DNA of 64,000 bases from a bacterium (GTDB lineage: Bacteria > CLD3 > SB21). Of the stretch, positions 8,968-17,928 are shown piece by piece. The position numbers and the translations under genes are program-made. The stretch spans positions 19,530 through 83,529 of the forward strand of contig JABWCP010000012.1 in the NCBI GenBank assembly GCA_013360215.1, read 5' to 3'. The notes beneath the pieces were generated by a model that was given only the letters and a program-made list of their open reading frames with translations, did no database searches and was not told where the DNA came from. Numbering within the stretch: position 1 is the first letter of the stretch; every line of letters begins with the position of its first letter.

Positions 8968-9938
8968 TCATACTGCGGCGCTATTTATATATTCCCACAA
9001 GTTATTTGATTTGGATGCAATGGATGGTTTTCAGCATTACAACCGCCGCGGCTTTGTATGCCGGAGATAATGGTGGACGCGCAGGGTCCTTCCTTCGCCT
9101 GGGATTAGGTCCGCGTGCACGCGCTATGGGTGATGCGTACACGGCATTAGCTGATAATGTGTACGCCCCATACTACAATCCCGCAGGACTGCCTCTGATT
9201 GTTCAGCCGGAGGTTGCTGTTTCAACTGGTATTTTGAGTTTTGATCGCCAATTCACTTCTGCAGGATTTGCCAAGTTTCTTCCGCCCAAAGCAGGATTTG
9301 GGATTAACGTACTGCGCAGCGGTTTCGGCGAAAGCGATGTACGCGATGCCGATGGCAACGCTACCGGCGAACACATCGAGGATACACAGTACACCGTGAT
9401 GTTCGGGTTCGCATTACGTTTCAGTGAAAAATTTTCAGCCGGTATCGCACCGCAATGGATTCACTCCCGGATTTACGATGTGACCGCTTCGTCCGTCGGA
9501 TTAAATGTCGGAGCTTTGTATCAATATTCTCCGGTTTGGTCGTTCGGTATTTCACTCAAAAATCTTTTACAAAAACTTCAATACTCCCGCAATGCAACCG
9601 GGCTCGGCGATGAAACCACGGTGGACAAGCTTCCGGCAACATTACGACTCGGCGTCGCACATCATCATTCGCTCAACGAAAATTTCTCGTTGGTCGCATC
9701 CTATGATCTGGAAAAAACATCCGGTTACACATTGGCGCATCACTTTGGAGCTGAGATCGGCTGGCAAAACAAATTTTTCTTACGCACAGGCTTGGATCAA
9801 TACGATTGGACGGCGGGATTGGGAATCCCGTTTGATACGTTTGGGGAAAAACTCATCGTGGATTACACTGTTATATTGGACGGGCGCAACGGCATTAGTA
9901 CCGTATCGCACGACATGGGGCTCTACGTCAGATTTTGA
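8964..9938 (+). CDS. PorV/PorQ-like outer-membrane beta-barrel
   Basis: 324 residues. An N-terminal signal sequence ends near ALYAGD, followed by the family hallmark GLGPRARAMGDAYTALAD and YYNPAGLP, found in PorV/UPF0164 proteins of the FadL superfamily. The remainder alternates aromatic and small residues as expected for beta-strands and ends in a C-terminal Phe (LYVRF), typical of outer-membrane insertion signals. In type IX secretion PorV is the shuttle that receives cargo with C-terminal sorting domains, and here the gene overlaps by four bases a gene that encodes such a cargo. No other type IX component is in the window, so the secretion role is inference. Confidence 0.82.
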   Translation: MIILRRYLYIPTSYLIWMQWMVFSITTAAALYAGDNGGRAGSFLRLGLGPRARAMGDAYTALADNVYAPYYNPAGLPLIVQPEVAVSTGILSFDRQFTSAGFAKFLPPKAGFGINVLRSGFGESDVRDADGNATGEHIEDTQYTVMFGFALRFSEKFSAGIAPQWIHSRIYDVTASSVGLNVGALYQYSPVWSFGISLKNLLQKLQYSRNATGLGDETTVDKLPATLRLGVAHHHSLNENFSLVASYDLEKTSGYTLAHHFGAEIGWQNKFFLRTGLDQYDWTAGLGIPFDTFGEKLIVDYTVILDGRNGISTVSHDMGLYVRF

Positions 9939-10030
9939 ATCTCTGCGTTTGTCCGGCAACGATTTCGATTCTGAAAATTAAAATCAACACACAAACGGTG
10001 AGAAGCCGACGTAACGTACGAACTGATTTT

Positions 10031-12835
10031 TTATAATGCTTTTATCACAACGACCGTCTCGTCATCGTGCTGCATGGCTTCACCGGTAAACGAATGCACA
10101 TCATCAATGATCCGATGCACCAACATCTCCGCTGAGGAATCCGGTTTTTCATCAATTAGTTTCAATAACCGCTCTTCACCGTATTCATGACGATGAATAT
10201 TGTGCGCTTCGATCACGCCATCCGTTACAAAAACAAAGACATCCCCTGGTGCATAAGCGAATTCTTTCTCTTCCAGATTTTCCTCAAATGTCCCGTCATC
10301 GGTTATGCCCAATCCTACTCCTAGCGGCGTAATAAGCTCCACCTTGCGTTGGGATGCATTGTAACAATACAACGGTAAGTGCCCTGCACGTGCGAGACGA
10401 ATTTTTTTCTCTTCCAATAGAAACGTTGCACCGATCGAAGTGACAAATGATTTTTTCTCCAGATCACGACATAAAATACGATTGGAACGAATAAACAATT
10501 CGCGCGGTGTCAGATCAAAGCTGTTGAGCGAATGAATAATACCCTGCACCTTGGACATATATAACGCCGCTGACGTGCCTTTGCCGCTCACATCGCCTAC
10601 GATAACAGTAAACTTATCCGGTTTACCGTTGAGATAATCGAAATAATCACCGCCCACCTCGAGCGCCGGTACCGAGCGCCCTGCGATTTCCAAACCTCTC
10701 ACGTTCGGTGTTTTTTGAGGCAATGACTCCAACTGAATGCGACGGGCGATATTCAGCTCATGCTTCAAACGATCTTGCTCGGCAAGATTCTCATACAAAA
10801 AGGCATTCTCGATCGCAACCGAAGCTTGTTTGGCGACCGTCGTCAAAAACATAAGATCATCATGATCAAACGGCGATTCCGACATGCGTTCCCCGACGAT
10901 AATCGCGCCGACAGTGTGCTCTTTTGAGCGAATCGGTATCACAAAACGAAAACCGCATTGGCGCAATTCGTTGCGCAGCGGTCCCGGTAAATTATCCACA
11001 TTGATCGTAGCTGTTGACGTATTGGCACGCACAGCCGCCATAAGAGGTTGATCCGACTTCGAGCATAACGCCTGCCACGCGCCGGATTCATACCCATATA
11101 CTTCACTGCAACACAACGATTTTTCATCCCGATAAAAAACGACGCCGGCCATTTTGAGATGCATGAGCGAAGCTAATTTTTCAACCATTCCGCGCGCCAA
11201 ATCATTCATATTAAGATTGGTCGCCATCACCTCCGCAAGCTCTGCCGCCGCACGCCGGTAGTCGTGATGGGATCGGTGAAATTTATAATCGATCCAACGT
11301 TGGCCCCATGATCGCAGGCGTACCCAAACAAACGTCATCAAAACAGCTAATAGTATCAGAACGACTTTAAGAATTTGCATGCGTTCATCCGCACTTACAG
11401 GTACATCCGTAATTTCGACAGAAGATTCCGTAAAACGGATATTAGGCAAATCCATATTCGAAGTGACCGCTATGACAATCAATTGTACAGCGCCGTACAC
11501 CACGGTTAAATTCCAAACCAGCGATGCGATTACATATTGCACATTACGACGCACACGGAAGTTTAGCTCCATCAAGTGGTATCGTGCGATCGTATAAAGA
11601 TGCGCGAGAGGGATCAGCGCAAAGAAGAATCCGGCATAACCGAAAAGGTAACCACGTCCTGAATTACCGTCACTGAAAAATGTCAGTACATAACCCAAAA
11701 CAGCGCATGCGAAAGCAATCCAACCGCTCAGACGCGAAACCGAACGATATGAGGATGAAAAATACGACTTGTAACGCAATCGGATAAATATATAATACAC
11801 CATCATCGCAATACCGCTTACAAACGCGGCAAACGCTTGTTGGTAAACTACAATTCCGATAAACGTTATCGCCGATATGCCATAGGGTACGATGGCTACC
11901 CATTTTTTCTGAATTAATTCCTGAACGGAAAACGGAAAATATAATCGGCTGTGCATCAGCATGGCCATACCAAGTACGAGGCTCCACCATCGCACATTGG
12001 TCACAAATACTCCGAATGGTGTAGTACTCAAGGATCCCCGCTCACCTAAAAGCGACAACATCATTCCGATAAGAAAAAAAGCCATTCCCAAAAGCACTGC
12101 CGCTGTGGTATCCGCGCGTTTGTAAACCAAAAATGATCCTACTAATATATACACGAGACCGGCGCCATAAATCACCAACAGAAAAAATGGTATGCCAAAC
12201 TTGGCCAGCGTAACATCCAAGGTAATGATTTGGTTGTCGCGCAAAATATCGTAAGCAATGGTCTTACCGATTTGTCCGGATGACAGAATTCGATCCGCTT
12301 CGATCGCCGATTTGAATGTTCGCCCGTTGATACGAACAATCAAATCACCGACCAACATGCCCGCGCGATCGGAAGCGCCGTTGTGGGCCACTTCACGCAC
12401 ATGCGCCGTAAAAGGAATTTCATGATAAAAACTATCCGGGGCATCTTTCCGGATAAAATTGGCCACGAACATCTTGGATGCTTTGGAGCGAAAAACAATG
12501 GCGTTGATTTTTTCTTCAGATCCGACGCGTTTCAAAAATCGGGCTATGGAATCCTGATCTTTCCAAAAGATACCGCCGACGGATACGAGCAAGTCGCCTG
12601 CATATACGGAATCGCGAATAAATACACCTGTCGTATCGCGTTTTTGATAATAACTGATATCGGCCGGAAAACTGCGAAAGATGTATAGCTGAGACGGTGC
12701 ATCATCAAAAATATTTTCATCTGTCGGAGAAGCGGCAAAACGATAAAAATTGACAACGACTAAGACTACGGCAGCGATCATAAAGGCTGTCAGAAAAATG
12801 CGCCGAAATAGGAGGTGTGTGGGCTTCATGGTCAT
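10031..12835 (-). CDS. Membrane PP2C/SpoIIE-type serine phosphatase with PDZ and GAF domains
   Basis: 934 residues with an unusual order: one N-terminal TM helix (about 14-33), a periplasmic region that ends in a PDZ domain (about 140-210, NGASDRAGMLVGDLIVRING), a block of about eight TM helices (about 213-500), a cytoplasmic GAF domain and a C-terminal SpoIIE/RsbU-type PP2C phosphatase. The phosphatase shows its metal-binding signatures VGGDYFDYL, VGDVSGKG, FVTDGVIEAHN and DDETVVVI. Such enzymes dephosphorylate anti-anti-sigma factors in partner-switching pathways. No RsbV/RsbW-type gene is adjacent. The periplasmic PDZ suggests sensing of peptide ends or envelope stress. The start could also be the ATG two codons further in (12829). 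It is convergent with the PorV-like gene. Confidence 0.85.
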   Translation of the reverse strand: MTMKPTHLLFRRIFLTAFMIAAVVLVVVNFYRFAASPTDENIFDDAPSQLYIFRSFPADISYYQKRDTTGVFIRDSVYAGDLLVSVGGIFWKDQDSIARFLKRVGSEEKINAIVFRSKASKMFVANFIRKDAPDSFYHEIPFTAHVREVAHNGASDRAGMLVGDLIVRINGRTFKSAIEADRILSSGQIGKTIAYDILRDNQIITLDVTLAKFGIPFFLLVIYGAGLVYILVGSFLVYKRADTTAAVLLGMAFFLIGMMLSLLGERGSLSTTPFGVFVTNVRWWSLVLGMAMLMHSRLYFPFSVQELIQKKWVAIVPYGISAITFIGIVVYQQAFAAFVSGIAMMVYYIFIRLRYKSYFSSSYRSVSRLSGWIAFACAVLGYVLTFFSDGNSGRGYLFGYAGFFFALIPLAHLYTIARYHLMELNFRVRRNVQYVIASLVWNLTVVYGAVQLIVIAVTSNMDLPNIRFTESSVEITDVPVSADERMQILKVVLILLAVLMTFVWVRLRSWGQRWIDYKFHRSHHDYRRAAAELAEVMATNLNMNDLARGMVEKLASLMHLKMAGVVFYRDEKSLCCSEVYGYESGAWQALCSKSDQPLMAAVRANTSTATINVDNLPGPLRNELRQCGFRFVIPIRSKEHTVGAIIVGERMSESPFDHDDLMFLTTVAKQASVAIENAFLYENLAEQDRLKHELNIARRIQLESLPQKTPNVRGLEIAGRSVPALEVGGDYFDYLNGKPDKFTVIVGDVSGKGTSAALYMSKVQGIIHSLNSFDLTPRELFIRSNRILCRDLEKKSFVTSIGATFLLEEKKIRLARAGHLPLYCYNASQRKVELITPLGVGLGITDDGTFEENLEEKEFAYAPGDVFVFVTDGVIEAHNIHRHEYGEERLLKLIDEKPDSSAEMLVHRIIDDVHSFTGEAMQHDDETVVVIKAL

Positions 12836-13002
12836 AACTTATGGCTTAGAACGCAATGCTGCAAGCTTCAAAAAATACTCTAACAAAGGTTACGCGCTAT
12901 GATAAAAAAAGATTCACTATTTATATGCGCATCCGGTTCATGCCCACTGGAATACGTTCCGATTACCGCCGCGCAGAACATACTGATACATTACAATTCA
13001 TT

Positions 13003-13842
13003 CTATCGTATCACATGCATTCCCGATAGCGTCAAAATCAATATGCCGAGAACGATACGATAAACGATAAAAATCGTCGTCGAACGTGTCTGTAGCCATT
13101 TGATCAGAAAAGCAATGGAAGCATATCCGACGATACCGGCGACAAGCGTGGCTACGAAAAGATGAATCAACCCTTCGTCACCGAGACCGTATTTAATAAG
13201 GTCTTTTAGTTCGAAAAGCCCGCTGGCTAGCACGGCAGGGATCGAAAGTAGAAACGAAAATCGTGCGGCGCTTTCACGCGTCAAACCTAGAAATAATCCG
13301 GCCGTGATCGTCACTCCCGAACGCGATGCGCCCGGTATCAATGCAACAGCCTGCGCAAGCCCGATGATCTGGGTATCTTTAAAATCCATGTCGGTAATAC
13401 TACGACGATGCTTGGCCACCACCTCCGCCAATGCTAAGATCACAGCCAGTCCGATCAGACTCCATCCTATGATGGTGAGGCTGCGAAAATCGGTTTCAAT
13501 CGTATCTTTGAAAATAATTCCCAGTATTCCGAGCGGCAAGGTTCCAAGTGCAATAAACCAAGCCATTCGTACGTCCTGTCGTAACTCGGCATCCCATTGC
13601 GCTTTCTGACTCCATCGTGTCACAGAAAAAAAAGCCGCTTTGATAAGGCGGATAATATCGTTTCTAAAAAAGATAAGCACCGCCATCAGCGTCCCAAGCT
13701 GTGTCACCGCCGTCACGGCGGCGCCGGGATCTGACCAACCCAAAAGCGCCGGCACGATGCGAACATGCGCCGTACTGCTGATCGGCAAAAATTCAGTAAG
13801 TCCTTGTATGATACCGATCACTATCGCTTGAAAAAAATCCAT
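13003..13842 (-). CDS. uppP: Undecaprenyl-diphosphatase UppP (BacA)
   Basis: Recycles undecaprenyl diphosphate to the monophosphate carrier lipid for peptidoglycan and other envelope polymers. The N-terminus shows the conserved GIIQGLTEFLPISSTAH motif and the second signature PGASRSGVTITAGLFLG is in the middle; together these form the active site. At 279 residues with about eight hydrophobic helices it is a complete BacA-type enzyme. It is separated from the upstream MglA operon by a terminator, so it should have its own promoter in the short gap before it. Confidence 0.96.
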   Translation of the reverse strand: MDFFQAIVIGIIQGLTEFLPISSTAHVRIVPALLGWSDPGAAVTAVTQLGTLMAVLIFFRNDIIRLIKAAFFSVTRWSQKAQWDAELRQDVRMAWFIALGTLPLGILGIIFKDTIETDFRSLTIIGWSLIGLAVILALAEVVAKHRRSITDMDFKDTQIIGLAQAVALIPGASRSGVTITAGLFLGLTRESAARFSFLLSIPAVLASGLFELKDLIKYGLGDEGLIHLFVATLVAGIVGYASIAFLIKWLQTRSTTIFIVYRIVLGILILTLSGMHVIR

Positions 13843-13870
13843 ACGTTTCCTGAAGTTTAAAGTAACAATA

Positions 13871-13904
13871 AAAAAGCCCTACACCAATGATGTAGGGCTT
13901 TTTT
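13871..13904 (-). terminator. Terminator of the MglA/roadblock operon
   Basis: AGCCCTACA / TGTAGGGCT stem with a 7-base loop, flanked by an A-run on one side and a T-run on the other. On the minus strand it lies just after the mglA stop codon and ends in a U-run. It could work in both directions. Confidence 0.85.
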
Positions 13905-13920
13905 CCGCATATCAGAAAAA

Positions 13921-14505
13921 TTATAATTGTGTTTGAACGTTGGCAATCACTTTATTGATGATCGCTTTGAGTGTGTCAAAAACACCGACACCTTTGATAC
14001 CGACGGCTTCATAATAAGGTACATTAAAATAATTGAGGCGTTTTTGAAGATTTTCTACTGTATCAACATCCGGAAGATCGCGCTTATTGTACTGGATCAC
14101 CCAAGGAAACGAGTCCAGCGAGTGGCCGTCTTCACGCAGATTGTTTTCCAGATCAAGCAAGGTTTCAATATTGCCGTCCATACGATGCTTTTGTGAATCG
14201 GCAACGAAAACGATACCGTCCACGCCGTTGAGAATAACTTTACGGCTGGAGGCGTAATAAACCTGACCGGGAACGGTGTATAAATTAAATTTCGGTTTTT
14301 TACCTTTGATACGACCGACTTCAAGTTGTAAAAAGTCGAAAAATATCGTACGATCTTCTTTGGTTTTAAGCGATACGAGTTCGCCGGCCAGCGAGGGATC
14401 CATTTTGGAATGGATGTATTCCAAATTGGTCGTCTTGCCGCTCATACCGGGGCCGTAGTACACTATCTTCAGATTGATCTCTTGTAATGCCCAGTTGATA
14501 AACAT
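13921..14505 (-). CDS. mglA: MglA-family small Ras-like GTPase
   Basis: 194 residues. The P-loop is GPGMSGKT (18-25), the switch II region is TVPGQ (77-81; the classical DxxGQ aspartate is replaced, as is usual in MglA), and the base-recognition motif is NKRD (140-143). MglA proteins are bacterial polarity and motility switches; their GTPase-activating partner MglB has a roadblock fold. Here the gene is the last of seven co-directional genes including three with roadblock-like folds, which fits a GTPase with local regulators. A strong terminator follows. The output is unknown: no gliding motor or pilus genes are in the window. Confidence 0.92.
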   Translation of the reverse strand: MFINWALQEINLKIVYYGPGMSGKTTNLEYIHSKMDPSLAGELVSLKTKEDRTIFFDFLQLEVGRIKGKKPKFNLYTVPGQVYYASSRKVILNGVDGIVFVADSQKHRMDGNIETLLDLENNLREDGHSLDSFPWVIQYNKRDLPDVDTVENLQKRLNYFNVPYYEAVGIKGVGVFDTLKAIINKVIANVQTQL

Positions 14506-14555
14506 TCGTATCCTCTCTAAGGTTTTATGGTTGAATCAGCAGACCGGATAATCCG

Positions 14556-15071
14556 TTATTTAAACGATTCGTCGAGTGCATCCCCGAGGAGCGAACCGAA
14601 TTCGGAGTCAATCAGGTCTTTTGCGGAATCATCGCTGGAATTGGAAGAATCTTCAAAAATTTCAATCAGATTCTGGATGGCTTTTTTCGTGTAAATACGA
14701 ATGAGGCCGAGCGTTACGCTGGTATCAAACACGACGACGAGGAAAAAATTGTCGCCGACATTGGAAAGATAAACATTGCGTTTTTCACCCTCGTGAAAAA
14801 GCAATTTGAACTTAGCGTCTTCGCCGACAAGTTTGGCCATTTCCGCCGTCGCTGCAAAATCCGATGCAGCTAACGCCGAAAGCACTGTCGTGTTCATTTT
14901 GTCCGTATTGCCGCGCTGGCTGATGAGCTGGCCGCTCATATCCGCAAAAAGAATCGCCGAAGCTTTCGTTTTCGACGCCAGCTCAGACAAAACTTTGGTA
15001 ACGCCCTCAAATTGTTTCCCGTTGAGAATAATTTGCTTGCTACCGTCTTTCAATTTTTTCGTCTGCAACAT
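14556..15071 (-). CDS. Roadblock/LC7-domain protein (possible MglB-like regulator)
   Basis: 171 residues. The central region fits the roadblock/LC7 fold: an N-terminal helix (GVTKVLSELASKTKASAIL), a strand pair with ADMSGQLISQRG, a long helix with ASDFAATAEMAKLVGED, then LLFHEGEKRNVYLSNV and FFLVVVFDTSVTLGLIRI. The last 35 residues are acidic and serine-rich and probably disordered. It sits 50 bases upstream of mglA in the same operon, the place where mglB is often found, so it may be the GTPase-activating partner. Unlike short MglB proteins it has the acidic tail. Confidence 0.78.
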   Translation of the reverse strand: MLQTKKLKDGSKQIILNGKQFEGVTKVLSELASKTKASAILFADMSGQLISQRGNTDKMNTTVLSALAASDFAATAEMAKLVGEDAKFKLLFHEGEKRNVYLSNVGDNFFLVVVFDTSVTLGLIRIYTKKAIQNLIEIFEDSSNSSDDSAKDLIDSEFGSLLGDALDESFK

Positions 15072-15206
15072 AGCGGTTACCCTTTGCTCTGGTTATGGTA
15101 ATCTTAAAAGAATAATCAAAATTGGATCTTGATAAGCGGACGTGCATCGCATTACGGATTAACAACCGTAACCTATGGAATTTTCGTCCTTTAGTCAAAT
15201 AATTTT

Positions 15207-15953
15207 TTAACCGGCCTTTTTCTTTCGCAAACGTTCGATAGCCGCTTTCAACGATTCACGCAAACGCTCAATCGCATCCGCCAAATCACCGATTTCATCG
15301 GTCGCTTCGACGCGCACGATGGATTCCAGATCGCCTTTACTGATCTGCTCGGCCGATTCCGTCAGATACAATAGCTGTTTGGTAAGCGCGTTCGAAAGAT
15401 ACAACGCGACGATCATACCGAAAACCACGGCCAGAGCGAGTACGCCGCCCACTAAAAGCGCCGTAGCACGGATCGTGTCATCAATAAATTTTCCGGACAT
15501 TCCGACGTGTGCATTGCCCAACGTACCGGCGCCGATCGGTGTGGAAATTTCGTAGGTTTCTGTATTTTCGACTTGTGTCAAGTCAATCTTATAATCACCG
15601 CCGCCGTCAATCACGGCCGCTTCTACCATCGTGCGTTGATTGTACGAACCGACTTTAAATTTCTGTGCAACCACTTTATTTTCTTTGTCGGAAATATACA
15701 CGTAAGATACGGCGGTAAAACCGGAAGCTATATCCACGAGATTCTGGATGTCCACTTCATCATCGCCGACCAGCGGACGTTCCACCTGTTTGGACAGTGT
15801 GGTCACGATCGCTTTGCCGCGCTCTGTCAGTTCGGACTGCAGTGAACCCGACACCAACTGTACCACAAGAATGGTAATCGTGATACCGGCAATCAACGCA
15901 CCGCTCACGATCACGAGCGGCACTTTCCATTTTAGGCTTAGTCCTTTGGCCAT
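15207..15953 (-). CDS. Membrane sensor with periplasmic domain and HAMP, no output domain
   Basis: 248 residues: TM helix 1 (about 11-33), a periplasmic domain of about 120 residues, TM helix 2 (about 161-184), then a HAMP linker (about 185-237, including EQISKGDLESIVRVEATDEI) and a short basic coiled-coil end. No methyl-accepting, kinase or cyclase domain follows. The protein resembles the input half of a chemoreceptor and must pass its signal to another protein, most likely one of the operon neighbours. It begins 10 bases after the DUF4388 gene, so it is translated from the same transcript. A gap of 135 bases separates it from the next gene. Confidence 0.75.
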   Translation of the reverse strand: MAKGLSLKWKVPLVIVSGALIAGITITILVVQLVSGSLQSELTERGKAIVTTLSKQVERPLVGDDEVDIQNLVDIASGFTAVSYVYISDKENKVVAQKFKVGSYNQRTMVEAAVIDGGGDYKIDLTQVENTETYEISTPIGAGTLGNAHVGMSGKFIDDTIRATALLVGGVLALAVVFGMIVALYLSNALTKQLLYLTESAEQISKGDLESIVRVEATDEIGDLADAIERLRESLKAAIERLRKKKAG

Positions 15954-15963
15954 AATCGTCCGA

Positions 15964-16767
15964 TCACAATGTACGGATTTGTTTGAGCATCAGTTGTTTA
16001 AAGGCCAATTGTTTGGCCGGATCGTAGATCTCATTGGCGATCGCCTCCACCAACGGCGGCACTTTGTCTTTGGGAAACGTTCTCTGATCTTCGCCAAACG
16101 TCTCAACCACGTCGTCGATAATGATCGAGGCCACCGGCCCGATCAATTGAATCAATTCATTTTCCAGGTTCTTGAAAAATGCAGAGGATACGTTTTGTTT
16201 ATCGGCCGACGCTGTAGCGCCTGAAACTGCCGTGATCAACCCGGCTTCGGCCAGCATGTATACGATCCCCGCCACATCCATATCTTTCATACCAAGACGC
16301 GAGGATAACTCATCCACGGAATATTCGTCTTTTTCTAAGAGATGTAGCAATTCCCAGTCTTTAGCTTTAAGACGAATGGTCGGCGAAGGTTCATTATCTG
16401 TTTTACGAAATTTGACGCGGAACGAAGGTATGTGGCGTGCAATTTTTTGCCAGGCTTCATACTCTAACGTCGCTTCCGTGATGAGCTTGCCTGTTTCCTT
16501 ATCAATGCTTTTCTGAAGCGACGCCACATCCGGTTCAAATGAAAACTTACCGCTGGTCCAGAGTATCAACTCGTGGAAGGCGGGTTCGCCGAGATAGGTA
16601 TCGCACACGGCATGGACGATACGCTTATTGGCCAGATAAATTTCCCCATTTTCGCGTTGATCGCCGCGCTCCAGCAAAATGCGTCCTGTACGGTCACCTG
16701 CGACCAATAACTTGACGATGCTCAGCACGTCAACGTGAGATAAATTTCCGGAGAGAACGGTTGCCAT
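15964..16767 (-). CDS. DUF4388 protein with helical C-terminal domain
   Basis: 267 residues. The first 85 are a DUF4388 (PATAN-like) domain: GNLSHVDVLSIVKLL, then a GRILLERG strand, GEIYLANKRIVHAV, and LWTSGKFSFEPD. Residues about 115-180 look like a small winged-helix domain (DWELLHLLEKDEYSVDELSS), and 185-267 form a separate helical domain (LIGPVASIIIDDVVETFG). DUF4388 domains are common next to receivers, roadblock proteins and GTPases and are thought to mediate protein contacts in these systems; no catalytic residues are apparent. Position in the operon: fourth gene, just before the HAMP sensor. Confidence 0.78.
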   Translation of the reverse strand: MATVLSGNLSHVDVLSIVKLLVAGDRTGRILLERGDQRENGEIYLANKRIVHAVCDTYLGEPAFHELILWTSGKFSFEPDVASLQKSIDKETGKLITEATLEYEAWQKIARHIPSFRVKFRKTDNEPSPTIRLKAKDWELLHLLEKDEYSVDELSSRLGMKDMDVAGIVYMLAEAGLITAVSGATASADKQNVSSAFFKNLENELIQLIGPVASIIIDDVVETFGEDQRTFPKDKVPPLVEAIANEIYDPAKQLAFKQLMLKQIRTL

Positions 16768-16789
16768 GGATCAGGCCCGCACGTGTTGG

Positions 16790-17227
16790 TTAATTGACAA
16801 CTTCGACCAGTGCCCAGCTTTCCGCATCCATATTGCTCCGCACCAGAAAACTGCGGCGGGACGCTTCAACTTTACTGAGTCTTTTTTGAAATTTTTTATC
16901 GGCTTCCAGATCCGCCAGCGCCACATTGACCGTGAGGCGCAGCATCGCCACGCTCACATTGGGCTGACACAGAATGATCAAGTTAAAATTACTCATCGGA
17001 TAGGCGATGACGCGCCCATTATCGTATTTGAGATCGTATTCATGCAGCGGCGTGGAGAGGCGATCAAACATGGCCGCCACCTGGATCACATCGCGCGCGA
17101 TTTCCACATACGTCGCTTCGTCAAAACCTTGCGGCATATTGGCATACACCGTTTCGCCGTCATTAAAATAAATAAATGAGGTTTTGACACCGTTGACGCT
17201 ATTGATTTCTTCGAGTTTGTCTTTCAT
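16790..17227 (-). CDS. Small roadblock-like protein
   Basis: 145 residues, no signal peptide or TM segment. The pattern fits a roadblock/LC7 fold: LEEINSVNGVKTSFIYFNDG, a helix EATYVEIARDVIQVAAMFDRL, a strand pair around LKYDNGRVIAYPMSNFNLIIL and a final helix. Similarity is by pattern only and no close family is recognised. It lies between two DUF4388 genes in the MglA operon with 21-22 base gaps, so it is probably a scaffold or GTPase regulator in the same pathway. Confidence 0.6.
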   Translation of the reverse strand: MKDKLEEINSVNGVKTSFIYFNDGETVYANMPQGFDEATYVEIARDVIQVAAMFDRLSTPLHEYDLKYDNGRVIAYPMSNFNLIILCQPNVSVAMLRLTVNVALADLEADKKFQKRLSKVEASRRSFLVRSNMDAESWALVEVVN

Positions 17228-17248
17228 AATCCTGTCCGTGGAAAACGC

Positions 17249-17911
17249 TTATTCGGAAACTTTTTGAATACCGGGCGCTTTTTCTATTGCCTGCTCGATC
17301 AGATCCGCTGCCGCTTTTTGTTCTACGGTCAGCGTGATAATATCGTCATGCCACTTGGAAATAATTTTTCGATCATTTTTGCCCGTTACGATGCCAAACT
17401 TATACGTGCCTGATTTGGAAGCACGGCCTATCTTAGCCAGTTTGCGCATTATAAAACCCATACCGGCAGAGGTGCGTTTTCCGTTGGCAATGCCGTCTTC
17501 CATCAGAATCTCGCCCTGCGGTGACGATACCAGCACCGCGTTTACGCCGTTGATGGTTTTGATGTCACGGGTAAACTTGGCCATGGCTTCGCCTTTGGCT
17601 TCTAAGGCTTCATCAATCAGGCGAAGGCCTTCCATCATCAGATTGCCCCACGGTGCATTGATCGTACGCTTCGGTGAAGCAACACCGTTTTCGACTTTAA
17701 AAGGGCCTTCTTTGATAGCTAATATTTTATACACGGCATCTTCACCTTCTACAGCACCAAATGTCGCGTGTACGATATTACCTTCCGCAAAATAAATACG
17801 TCCGACCGCATTGCGTAATTCGACCGTAAACATCGCTTCGTTCTTTTCCATACAGTTCAGTTGAACGATGTTGGTCAATTTGAGATCTCTTAGATTTCCT
17901 ACAAGCGCCAC
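17249..17911 (-). CDS. DUF4388-roadblock fusion protein
   Basis: 220 residues. Residues 1-80 are a DUF4388 domain (GNLRDLKLTNIVQLNC, GRIYFAEGNIVHATFGAVEG, KEGPFKVENG); residues about 95-210 look like a roadblock domain (FTRDIKTINGVNAVLVSSPQGEIL split by a helix with FIMRKLAKIG, then ISKWHDDIITLTV). The fusion physically links the two domain types that are otherwise on separate proteins in this operon. The start is a GTG at 17911; the previous gene ends 17 bases before it. Likely cytoplasmic adaptor between the receiver protein and the GTPase, which is inference from operon position. Confidence 0.72.
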   Translation of the reverse strand: MALVGNLRDLKLTNIVQLNCMEKNEAMFTVELRNAVGRIYFAEGNIVHATFGAVEGEDAVYKILAIKEGPFKVENGVASPKRTINAPWGNLMMEGLRLIDEALEAKGEAMAKFTRDIKTINGVNAVLVSSPQGEILMEDGIANGKRTSAGMGFIMRKLAKIGRASKSGTYKFGIVTGKNDRKIISKWHDDIITLTVEQKAAADLIEQAIEKAPGIQKVSE

Positions 17912-17928
17912 GTCAATACCCTTTATTC

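Noticed and set aside
15152-15171. TTACGG/CCGTAA hairpin between the HAMP and roadblock genes
   Set aside because: Short stem with no U-run on either strand, so not a terminator; kept only as part of the 135-base gap.
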